A stretch of 64,000 nt of DNA from Sphingobacterium tenebrionis (lineage in GTDB: Bacteria > Bacteroidota > Bacteroidia > Sphingobacteriales > Sphingobacteriaceae): positions 7,486-71,485 of the forward strand of contig NZ_JAYLLN010000016.1 in NCBI RefSeq assembly GCF_037126265.1, read 5' to 3'. Positions 37,643 to 45,291 of this stretch are shown here, in pieces. The position numbers and the translations under genes were made by a program. Positions within the stretch are counted from its first letter, which is position 1. Each line of letters starts with the position of its first letter. Below the pieces are notes generated by a model that searched no databases, was not told the origin of the DNA, and saw nothing but the letters and a program-made list of their open reading frames with translations.

Positions 37643-37714
37643 CGTCATTGCGAGGAGGTACGACGAAGCAATCTTTCGCTAAGTGTAAAGATTGCTTCGT
37701 TCCTCGCAATGACG
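37643..37714. repeat. Dispersed palindromic repeat, copy 4
   Basis: CGTCATTGCGAGGAGGTACGACGAAGCAATCTTTCG, a short loop, then AAGATTGCTTCGTTCCTCGCAATGACG: one complete inverted pair of the same family as at 32476. A further degraded end (ATCGAAATGACGG) follows at 37722-37735. Confidence 0.85.
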
Positions 37715-37774
37715 TAGAGTTCATCGAAATGACGGGTATCTCCAATTCTTATTGTACTCACATTGTATGCAGAC

Positions 37775-37842
37775 TGTAAGTGAGTTGTAAGTGCCTTTTA
37801 GCACTTACACCTCACTTACATATCACTTACAACTCACTTGCA
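37775..37842. repeat. Three-armed inverted repeat TGTAAGTGAGTTGTAAGTG
   Basis: Left arm TGTAAGTGAGTTGTAAGTG (37775-37793), then two reverse-complement arms CACTTACACCTCACTTACA (37802-37820) and CACTTACAACTCACTTGCA (37824-37842), each one mismatch from a perfect match. The left arm can pair with either right arm, so two mutually exclusive hairpins exist. Between catalase and mnmE; the rest of the 37634-38010 gap has no gene. Confidence 0.8.
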
Positions 37843-38010
37843 GTAAGAACCAAAACTTGTACAAACCTTGTAAAAACCTTGTACCAACATTCTCCTCAAA
37901 ATCATCAAAAACCCCATCCCAAAACTAAATTCCATCCCATCCCCAAATCCTTCAAATCCCCATACAATCCATCCCCTTCACCATGACGTAATTTTCATTA
38001 ACTTTGCTTC

Positions 38011-39390
38011 ATGTCTACATCATCATTGATTTCCCAAGATACCATCATCGCTTTAGCGACCTCACCAGGTGCTAATGGAGCTATTGCTGTCATCCGATTA
38101 TCCGGTTCGGAAGCCATTTCCTTAGTCAATCAAGTTTTCAAAGGAAAAGATCTTTCCAAGCAAGCCTCCCATACCGTTCATTTTGGTACCATCCGCGATG
38201 GCGAACAAATCATTGATGAAGTATTGATCACATTATTTGTAGGTCCAAATTCCTATACCAAGGAAAATGTGGTAGAGATTTCAACCCACAACTCCAAATA
38301 CATCATCGAACGAATTATCGGTCTTTTGATCAAAAAAGGTGCTCGTGCGGCTAAGGCTGGGGAGTTTACCTTACGTGCTTTCTTGAACGGTGGAATGGAT
38401 CTTTCCCAAGCGGAAGCTGTGGCGGATCTGATTGCTTCCAACTCGGCGGCATCCCATCAGATTGCCATGCAACAGATGCGCGGTGGATTTTCCAACCAGT
38501 TGCAGAAGTTGCGGGAGGATCTGGTGCATTTTGCTTCCTTGATCGAATTGGAATTGGATTTTGCGGAGGAGGATGTGGAGTTTGCCAATCGGGAGCAGTT
38601 GCGGTCTTTGATCCAGGAGATCCATCAGGTGATTTCCAAGTTGATCCGCTCTTTTGAGCAGGGAAATGTGTTGAAGAATGGAGTTCCCGTGGTGATTGCT
38701 GGTAAGCCGAATGTAGGGAAATCAACCTTGTTGAATGCTTTATTGAATGAGGAGAGGGCGATTGTTTCGGATATTGCCGGAACGACCAGAGATACCATTG
38801 AGGATGAGATCAATATTCATGGGGTTACTTTTCGGTTTATTGATACGGCGGGGATCCGGGATACGGAGGATGTGATCGAGGCTAAAGGTGTGGAGCGGAC
38901 TCGGGAGAAGATGAAACAGGCGAGGTTGATTATCTATCTTTTTGATCCTACCCAGGATTATATCGCTGCGGTGCAATCGCAGATTGAGGAAGTGAGGTCT
39001 TTGAATATTCCATTTGTGACGATTATTAATAAATCGGATCTGTTGTCGGAAGGGGAAAGAATGGAGTATGCGGTTTTGAACCCGATTTATATTTCTGCGA
39101 AGCAGGGATTGGGGATTGAGGAACTGAAGGATGAATTATTGAACCAAGTTAATCTTTCGAATATTAATACGGAGGATGTCATGGTGACTAATATTCGTCA
39201 TGTTGAGGCTTTGCAACATACGCAGGAAGCTTTGGAAAAGGTGTTGTATGGGATTGATAATCCGATTACATCGGATTTTTTGGCGATGGATATTCGGCAG
39301 GCTTTGCAGTATTTGGGCGAGATAACTGGGACGGTTACTACGGATGATTTGCTGGAGAATATTTTTAGTAAGTTTTGTATCGGGAAGTAG
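38011..39390 (+). CDS. mnmE: tRNA uridine-5-carboxymethylaminomethyl modification GTPase MnmE
   Basis: A 459-residue GTPase that with MnmG modifies U34 of tRNAs. N-terminal tetrahydrofolate-binding domain (DTIIALATSPGANGAIAVIRLSG, GEFTLRAFLNGGMDLSQAEAVADLI); the G domain begins VVIAGKPNVGKSTLLNAL (G1), with DTAGIRDTED (G3), NKSD (G4); the invariant C-terminal FCIGK ends the protein. A TAACTTTG -7 box at 37999-38006 lies 4 bases before ATG, so the message may be nearly leaderless. The 3' end is the attachment site of the mobile element: the last codons and the terminator are duplicated at 61912. Confidence 0.96.
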   Translation: MSTSSLISQDTIIALATSPGANGAIAVIRLSGSEAISLVNQVFKGKDLSKQASHTVHFGTIRDGEQIIDEVLITLFVGPNSYTKENVVEISTHNSKYIIERIIGLLIKKGARAAKAGEFTLRAFLNGGMDLSQAEAVADLIASNSAASHQIAMQQMRGGFSNQLQKLREDLVHFASLIELELDFAEEDVEFANREQLRSLIQEIHQVISKLIRSFEQGNVLKNGVPVVIAGKPNVGKSTLLNALLNEERAIVSDIAGTTRDTIEDEINIHGVTFRFIDTAGIRDTEDVIEAKGVERTREKMKQARLIIYLFDPTQDYIAAVQSQIEEVRSLNIPFVTIINKSDLLSEGERMEYAVLNPIYISAKQGLGIEELKDELLNQVNLSNINTEDVMVTNIRHVEALQHTQEALEKVLYGIDNPITSDFLAMDIRQALQYLGEITGTVTTDDLLENIFSKFCIGK

Positions 39391-39465
39391 TTGCATATTA
39401 CTGGATATAACTAGATATTAGTAAATAAATATAAAGCATTGAAGATGAGTTATTTTCAATGCTTT
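39373..39465. repeat. attL: mnmE 3' end, with terminator hairpin
   Basis: Starts in the mnmE codons for Phe-Cys-Ile-Gly-Lys-stop (TTTTGTATCGGGAAGTAG) and continues TTGCATATTACTGGATATAAC..., ending in a perfect 11-bp terminator stem AAAGCATTGAA / TTCAATGCTTT. By eye about 62 of the first 71 bases match the right copy at 61912. Long identical blocks are GGGAAGTAGTTG and TAGATATTAGTAAA. Confidence 0.85.
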
Positions 39466-39579
39466 ATTGTTTGTAATGCATTAGTTTTGAAACGATGCAT
39501 TTTTAATGGTTTTGTACGTGGTTTGTATTTTTTGATTTCGCCACGTACATGACGTACAAATTTTAAAAACTAATATCTT

Positions 39580-40707
39580 ATGAAATCTTACAGAGTTACG
39601 CTACGTGAGCAAAAGAACAAGTCTGGTAGAACCAGCCTTTACTTGGACATCTATCCACCGATTTACGACGAAAAGAAAAAGAAAGAAACCCGCCGCAAGT
39701 TTCTTGACCTTTATCTGTTTGAAAAACCCGCAAACAAAATAGAACGTGAACATAATAAGTTTACGATAGTTAAGGCCAAACAATTAGAAAGCGAATGGCA
39801 GATGGATCTTCTCGGTCAAACGCTTGATATGCCATTTATCTCCAGTAAAGATTTAGACTTTCTAGCATACTTTAAAAGTATCGTCAAGAAACGGTACACC
39901 TCCAAAGGAAACTACGACAACTGGTTGTCAACTTATAACTATTTAGAGGACTATACTAAGGGACAATGTGTGATGTCACAGGTAGATGAAGCTTTTTGTG
40001 AGGGTTTCAAAGATTATTTAGACAGCTGCTATACGAAGAAGTCTTCGGCGTATAAATTGTCAGCGAATTCAAAGTATAGCTATTTCAATAAGTTTCGTGC
40101 AGCAATCAAGCAGGCAATGGAAGATAAGCACCTTCACCATAATCCGATTTTGAGAATTAAAGCGTTTCCGCAAGGAGAAAGCTTCCGTGAATTTTTGACA
40201 CTGGATGAAGTTAAAAAATTGAAAGCTGTTCGCTGTGACAATCCCGTTCTGGAAAAAGCTGCATTCTGGTCGATCCGTACGGGTATGCGCTGGGGAGATT
40301 GTCTGAAGCTAAAATGGATCGATATACAGTATTCAGAGGATCAAGGTTATTTTGTACGTTTTAATCAGAACAAGACAAAGTCTTATGAAACTTTGCCTAT
40401 CACAGAGGAAGCGGTTAAAGAGCTGGGAAACCCTGCTATTGATTCACAAGAATATGTATTCAAAGGACTGACTTATAGCTCGCATAACAATTTCTTACTC
40501 GCGAAATGGGCGAGGAATGCAGGAATAACTAAGCACATAACCTTCCATTCTTTTCGGCACACCAATGCTACACTTCTGATCAGTGCCGGTGAGGATATTT
40601 ATACCGTTTCAAAAATGCTTGGCCATAAGGAATTGCGAACGACGGAAATATATGCGAAAGTATTAAATTCGAAAAAAATTGAGGCTGCAAATAAGATCAA
40701 ATTTTAG
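39580..40707 (+). CDS. Tyrosine recombinase/integrase of the mobile element
   Basis: A 375-residue phage-type integrase. N-terminal arm-binding region (VTLREQKNKSGRTSLYLDIYPP), SAM-like core-binding domain (about residues 95-200), and catalytic domain with the first Arg in IRTGMRWGDCLKLKW, HSFRHTNATLLISAG (HxxR) and GHKELRTTEIYAKV (catalytic Tyr, second-last conserved block). It is the first gene after attL and points inward, the usual layout for integration at the 3' end of a gene. Confidence 0.94.
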   Translation: MKSYRVTLREQKNKSGRTSLYLDIYPPIYDEKKKKETRRKFLDLYLFEKPANKIEREHNKFTIVKAKQLESEWQMDLLGQTLDMPFISSKDLDFLAYFKSIVKKRYTSKGNYDNWLSTYNYLEDYTKGQCVMSQVDEAFCEGFKDYLDSCYTKKSSAYKLSANSKYSYFNKFRAAIKQAMEDKHLHHNPILRIKAFPQGESFREFLTLDEVKKLKAVRCDNPVLEKAAFWSIRTGMRWGDCLKLKWIDIQYSEDQGYFVRFNQNKTKSYETLPITEEAVKELGNPAIDSQEYVFKGLTYSSHNNFLLAKWARNAGITKHITFHSFRHTNATLLISAGEDIYTVSKMLGHKELRTTEIYAKVLNSKKIEAANKIKF

Positions 40708-40711
40708 AATC

Positions 40712-41920
40712 ATGAAGAAATTATTGAACGGAACATCTTTTACGTTATTTTGCGAATGGATAGGTGCAAACGAATCGCTGAATCCAGTATCAAGATACAA
40801 TGTCCTGAAATCAACTGTCTGCATACTGATGCAAGATATGTCACTTGAGGACATTTGGAAATTTTATAGGAGAAGAGAATTGTTTTATAGGCACCTTATG
40901 CTATTAGGTATATTTTGTTTGTTATTAGCACTTTATCATTTATATACATACTTTTACAACCACTTTTTTCAGCTTAGCCCTATTTTGGTGGTTTCATATG
41001 TATGCACATTGCCCATTTTGAAAACGGGACACCGATATTCTGATATTTGGACAGATAAGAACGAATTTCTTAGATTGAACCGATCAAGAGACATTGAGGA
41101 TTATAAGATACAAAAAGCTGATTTTTGGAATCATAAAAACACAGGTAGTGGGGAGCGGATATTGACATTGCATGATCGCTTTAATTTCAACACTGTAGTG
41201 GTACAAACGCCTCAACGGAAACGAAATCCGGAATATGATCGATTTTGGCAGGTTGTAAATTCTGGCACATTTCTTCATGGTTTTCCTCCCGAAGAATTTC
41301 TAGACACACCTAAAAACTTTGAATTAACTCTAAGGAGCACGAAAGATGGTAGAGAATTTTCAATTCCATTAAAAACCTTTATAAATAAAATCCAATCGAA
41401 TATTGAGGAATCGATAATTGTTATGAAAAAGAAAAATGATGCCTTAGAATTATCGTTCAATTTCGAGAAGAGTCTGGGTTTTTTGATGTCTAGCGAGAAT
41501 AATTTCAACCAGATTCCTATGTCTTACGTCATTAAATATTTTGATTTTTTCAGAAGAAACACCTCTTGCTCCGTCAAAGAATTAAAAGGGATAAACCTAA
41601 CTGATGATCAATATATCCGATTTATAAATGAATTGATTGTTGAAGGTAGAGAAATTTGTTTGGACTTTATTTTGCCTAAAGGTGTTAAGAAAGAATTTGT
41701 AAGGTCGGTTTTTCATAAGTTTTTTGTATATAATTTGACGTTTGCAGAAGATTACAATGTCAGCTATAACAAAAAAGCTATTGGTAATTATGTCAGATTA
41801 ATGTCGCTAACATTCAAGCAGTTTAAGGGTGATAAGGGAGATAATTTCAAGCCGCGAAAATATGCATATTATTCGGAACTGTTAGATGACTACATAAAAC
41901 TAAATGGTATTAACTATTAG
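40712..41920 (+). CDS. Unknown element-borne protein with N-terminal membrane spans
   Basis: A 402-residue protein from ATG 40712, four bases after the integrase stop. Residues about 52-95 hold two hydrophobic helices (LMLLGIFCLLLALYHLYTYFY and PILVVSYVCTLPIL), and the rest is a charged soluble region. No family recognised. Proteins in this place on Bacteroidota elements are often accessory to integration or transfer, but this one shows no recombinase or HTH motif. Membrane location suggests signalling or surface exclusion; not supported further. Confidence 0.6.
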   Translation: MKKLLNGTSFTLFCEWIGANESLNPVSRYNVLKSTVCILMQDMSLEDIWKFYRRRELFYRHLMLLGIFCLLLALYHLYTYFYNHFFQLSPILVVSYVCTLPILKTGHRYSDIWTDKNEFLRLNRSRDIEDYKIQKADFWNHKNTGSGERILTLHDRFNFNTVVVQTPQRKRNPEYDRFWQVVNSGTFLHGFPPEEFLDTPKNFELTLRSTKDGREFSIPLKTFINKIQSNIEESIIVMKKKNDALELSFNFEKSLGFLMSSENNFNQIPMSYVIKYFDFFRRNTSCSVKELKGINLTDDQYIRFINELIVEGREICLDFILPKGVKKEFVRSVFHKFFVYNLTFAEDYNVSYNKKAIGNYVRLMSLTFKQFKGDKGDNFKPRKYAYYSELLDDYIKLNGINY

Positions 41921-42035
41921 TTGCGGAAGTATTATAAATTTAGTGAAAATTATTAAAATCGTACTGGATAGTATTAGAACTCAGTTTTTAGAGAAGTAGA
42001 GAACCGATAATTGCAGAAACAAAATTTTTGCAATT

Positions 42036-42368
42036 ATGGAAAACCCATTTTTATTTTTAGAAAAACGACTGAATCATATCGAGGATTTGATTCTTAATCT
42101 AGACCGTAATTTCGGAAAGCTTAAGCTTACTGAAACAAAATCCGAGCGTGAATCAGAATACATGGATGCCACTGAGGTAGCCCAACTTGCTCGTGTTAAG
42201 CTTTCCACTGTCTATGCCTATAACACCAGAGGTACCATTCCTATATGGAGCTCTGAAACTCCCATTATTTATCGACGTGATGAGATTATCGAATGGCTGG
42301 CTAATGGAAAGAGGCTTACTGATCGACTTGTCAAATTAATGGAGGAACGGAAATTGGTAAAAAAGTAA
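42036..42368 (+). CDS. Excisionase-like helix-turn-helix DNA-binding protein
   Basis: A 110-residue protein; residues about 45-95 (YMDATEVAQLARVKLSTVYAYNTRGTIP ... YRRDEIIEWLANGK) are a winged helix-turn-helix of the HTH_17/excisionase class. The N-terminal third is a coiled coil (LEKRLNHIEDLILNLDRN). Such proteins bind att or oriT-proximal DNA and direct excision. Located between integrase and replication genes, as in many Bacteroidota elements. Confidence 0.8.
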   Translation: MENPFLFLEKRLNHIEDLILNLDRNFGKLKLTETKSERESEYMDATEVAQLARVKLSTVYAYNTRGTIPIWSSETPIIYRRDEIIEWLANGKRLTDRLVKLMEERKLVKK

Positions 42369-42469
42369 AGCAGGTTCTGCTAAAACCTGCTTTAAAATTT
42401 CTTACGGATGGGTGTCCTTAATTATCTAATCAAAGTTAGGTCATTCCATCCAAATAAACAACACATTAT

Positions 42470-43678
42470 ATGGATGATAATAACACTTACCCATACATTA
42501 GGGTTAGAACGACTTATTACAAGAAAATAAAAAAGCCTCTACTTTCAGGTGATTTTGTCGAGACATTAACTCCTTGGTCGCTAGATGTGATCAAACAAGA
42601 CTACGGGCGCAAATGGTCTGAGATTTTTGATCAAATACCAAAATATGATGGCTTTACAAATATACCTTCCCATATTAATTATAAGAGGTCATATAAAGGA
42701 TTTTATAATCAATATGAACCCTTGGTCATCAAACCATCAGAAGGTGAGTTCGATGCTATTCATGCATTTTTGCAACATATTTTCGGAGAGCAGTTGCCCT
42801 TGGGTCTCGACTACCTCACAATATTGTATCAAAAGCCAACAGAGCTACTTCCTGTTCTTTGTCTGGTTAGCCTTCAGCGCGGTACTGGAAAGTCCACCTT
42901 TTTGTCTCTACTCAAATCAATTTTTGGAGCGAACATGACTTTTAATAGCAACGAAGATTTTCGTTCAAATTTCAACGACTCATGGGTAAATAAGTTGGTC
43001 ATCGCAGTGGATGAGGTTTTGCTTGATCGGAAAGAAGATTCAGAGAAGATCAAAAACCTATCAACTGCAAAATCGTACAAAATAGAAGCTAAAGGTGTTG
43101 ATCGTAGTGAAACTGAGTTTTTCGGAAAGTTTATACTTTGCTCGAATAACGAGGATGATTTTATATCCATCGACCCTCTTGAAACACGATACTGGATTCG
43201 TAAGATTCAACCATTAGAATCGACTGACCCCTTTCTGCTTGACAAGATGAAAGTGGAGGTGCCAGCTTTTATGCACTTTCTAGAAACAAGGGAAATTACC
43301 GCAGAGAAGAAAAGTAGAATGTGGTTTACTCCAGAGCAATTGTTGACAGACTCGTTATTAAGAATTAAGAAGCGATTTAGAAACAAAGTGGAAACGGAGC
43401 TATTGAGCATCATTTCAGAAATCATGGATAATTTTGAACTGGAGACGTTTCAATTCACTAACAAGGATGCCATCGAGCTTCTCAGAAGTAATAATATCCG
43501 TGTAACTCGCATGGAGACCAAACGTATCATTGACAATTGGAATATCTCTGTCTCTAATAATACATTCAACTACACGACATACAAATATGATATGAATGGG
43601 ATAATGTACAAATCACATCTTAAAGGAAGATTCTATTCAATCAGTAGGTCAGAGATAGATCAAATCTTGATGATTTGA
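42470..43678 (+). CDS. SF3-type replicative helicase (VapE/primase-C-terminal-like)
   Basis: A 402-residue ATPase. Walker A QRGTGKST at residues about 136-143 and Walker B VIAVDEVLL at 177-185, with the sensor ILCSNNEDDFI and arginine-finger-like RYWIRKI, give the layout of phage/plasmid superfamily 3 helicases (VapE, D5-like). C-terminal region has a small winged-helix-like fold (DAIELLRSNNIRVTRMETKRIIDNW). It would open DNA at the adjacent CATCAA repeats and work with the Toprim primase. Confidence 0.85.
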   Translation: MDDNNTYPYIRVRTTYYKKIKKPLLSGDFVETLTPWSLDVIKQDYGRKWSEIFDQIPKYDGFTNIPSHINYKRSYKGFYNQYEPLVIKPSEGEFDAIHAFLQHIFGEQLPLGLDYLTILYQKPTELLPVLCLVSLQRGTGKSTFLSLLKSIFGANMTFNSNEDFRSNFNDSWVNKLVIAVDEVLLDRKEDSEKIKNLSTAKSYKIEAKGVDRSETEFFGKFILCSNNEDDFISIDPLETRYWIRKIQPLESTDPFLLDKMKVEVPAFMHFLETREITAEKKSRMWFTPEQLLTDSLLRIKKRFRNKVETELLSIISEIMDNFELETFQFTNKDAIELLRSNNIRVTRMETKRIIDNWNISVSNNTFNYTTYKYDMNGIMYKSHLKGRFYSISRSEIDQILMI

Positions 43679-43888
43679 TGATATGTTATGTTAATTTGCT
43701 ATTAATGAGTTGTTTATATCGTCATCAAACGATCATCAAACTGTCATCAATCATCAAAGCTGTCGTCATCAAACAAGAAAGTGTCATCAAAGATCATCAA
43801 AAAATGATCGTTTGATGATGGAAATGTGATGATATATACGTCTTGAAATCAGTTTGTTAAGTAAAACTATCATCAGGTCATCAAAAAA
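43669..43888. repeat. CATCAA iteron-like cluster (candidate replication origin)
   Basis: At least eight plus-strand copies of CATCAA (43723, 43734, 43745, 43752, 43767, 43785, 43795, 43879), often extended to GTCATCAAA or GATCATCAAA, plus inverted copies TTTGATGAT at 43811 and near 43672. The first three are spaced by 11 bp, one helical turn. They lie between the helicase and primase genes in AT-rich DNA, as for an iteron origin. A CTGTG-tgt-CACAG inverted repeat (43916-43928) precedes the primase. Confidence 0.75.
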
Positions 43889-43946
43889 TGCAGGTTTTAA
43901 CCCTAATCTATAATACTGTGTGTCACAGCAACTAAAATTTAGAGGT

Positions 43947-44864
43947 ATGAATTGTATACAAGCAAAACAAATATCATTACTACATATATTAAATCGTCAG
44001 GGATTTAAAGAGGCATATACGAGAAATAATAAAGGCATAATATATTATTGGTTTATCTCGCCTTTTAGACAGACTGAATCAAAACCAAGCTTTTCGTATA
44101 ATTCCCAGTTAAACACCTTTTACGATTACGGGAACGGTATCTCGGGAACAGTGGTGGATTATATCTGTGCCTATTATCAATGCGAAATCCCCAAAGCACT
44201 TGAACTGCTACAAGATTTCAATTTTTCTTTTTCCCAGCAAAATCTATATAGTGAAACTATTGCTGAGAAAAAAGAAAAAAAATCTATTGGATACGGAATT
44301 ACGTCTATTCATCCTATTAAACATCCGGCATTAGTACAATATTTGGCTAAGCGCAAAATAAGCCCAAGCCTCTACTCGAAGTATCTTGTCGAGATCAATT
44401 ACACGATTGACGGACGTTCATTCTTTGGAGTAGGTTTTCAAAATGCCAGCAAGGGTTACGAGGTCAGTTACGAATATAAAAAGAAAAGAACAGAAGAATT
44501 TGTACGTATAAAAACATGTCTTGTCTGCAAAGACATCACCTTTTTTTTGATAGGCAGTACGAGTGTGGTAGTCACAGAATCTTGGAGTGATTTCTTGGCG
44601 CTTTTAACACTATATCCAAAGATGGAAGATCGTAATGATTATATAATCCTTAATAGTGTTTCCATGCGTGACCGATTAATCGAAAAAATCAAATCTTCGA
44701 ATTATTTGACGATTTATTCGGCAGCCGATAATGACCCAGCTGGCAGTGATATTTTAAAAGTTCTTGTTGAGAATTTTGCTGATCGAGTGATTCCCTTAAA
44801 TCCGTTTTATTCCGATTATAAAGATGTCGCAGAGTATCTTGAAAAGGAAGGCAAATCATATTAA
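43947..44864 (+). CDS. Toprim-domain primase
   Basis: A 305-residue protein from ATG 43947, chosen over GTG 43920 because AGAGG precedes it and relatives begin MNC-QAKQI. Residues about 1-90 are a CHC2-like DNA-binding region without full zinc ligands (NNKGIIYYWFISPFRQTESKPSF, NTFYDYGNGISGTVVDYI). The Toprim half has VVVTESWSDFLALLTL (catalytic Glu) and TIYSAADNDPAGSDIL (DxD-like pair). It primes replication of the excised circle or the transferred strand, with the helicase upstream. Confidence 0.85.
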   Translation: MNCIQAKQISLLHILNRQGFKEAYTRNNKGIIYYWFISPFRQTESKPSFSYNSQLNTFYDYGNGISGTVVDYICAYYQCEIPKALELLQDFNFSFSQQNLYSETIAEKKEKKSIGYGITSIHPIKHPALVQYLAKRKISPSLYSKYLVEINYTIDGRSFFGVGFQNASKGYEVSYEYKKKRTEEFVRIKTCLVCKDITFFLIGSTSVVVTESWSDFLALLTLYPKMEDRNDYIILNSVSMRDRLIEKIKSSNYLTIYSAADNDPAGSDILKVLVENFADRVIPLNPFYSDYKDVAEYLEKEGKSY

Positions 44865-44871
44865 GAATTAG

Positions 44872-44929
44872 GATAGCAAGCCATGGACAGAGGGCCTCCT
44901 ACGGGAAGCCTACCTGTCCGCTTGCTATC
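44872..44929. other. Candidate origin of transfer (oriT) hairpin
   Basis: GATAGCAAGC (44872-44881) and GGACAG (44885-44890) pair with CTGTCC (44914-44919) and GCTTGCTATC (44920-44929); the inner 23 bases contain GGGCCTCCTACGGGAAGCC. It lies 23 bp upstream of the mobilization genes, the normal place for oriT. It lacks a T-run, so a simple terminator is less likely. Confidence 0.65.
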
Positions 44930-44952
44930 ATCAAACTGCACTTTGTTTAGTT

Positions 44953-45291
44953 ATGAAAAGTAGAAAATTACATCCTGATGAAAAGAGGATTTATGAAGTT
45001 AAAGTCCGCTTGAATTTAAAAGAGAAACAAAAGCTTGAAGGGATAATCCGCATTAGTAATGTACACGCTCCCGATGTGTTCAGGATGCTATTAATGAAAG
45101 GAAAATTACCTGATGCAGCTGTCCCAGCACTCGACATTCAGACTTATTATGAGTTGAGAAAACTGGCAGCAAATTACAATCAATATGTCAAAGCAATACA
45201 TCAAAGTCGAATAACAAACATAGATTGGGAGATCGCAAAACAACTCACAGATTTACTGGATATAATTAAGAACAAAATTCGCAAGTCATGA
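44953..45291 (+). CDS. MobC-like relaxosome protein
   Basis: A 112-residue basic protein (KSRKLHPDEKRIYEVKVRLNLKEKQKLE, then ELRKLAANYNQYVKAIHQ). The RHH-like N terminus and the 'ANNLNQ-like' ELRKLAANYNQYVKA are typical of MobC accessory proteins that melt oriT DNA for the relaxase. Stop and next start overlap as ATGA, so it is translated with the relaxase. Confidence 0.75.
   Translation: MKSRKLHPDEKRIYEVKVRLNLKEKQKLEGIIRISNVHAPDVFRMLLMKGKLPDAAVPALDIQTYYELRKLAANYNQYVKAIHQSRITNIDWEIAKQLTDLLDIIKNKIRKS

Noticed and set aside
43680..43920. CATCAA repeats considered as a CRISPR array.
   Set aside because: Repeats are six to nine bases with irregular short spacing and no spacers of constant length; they fit iterons instead.
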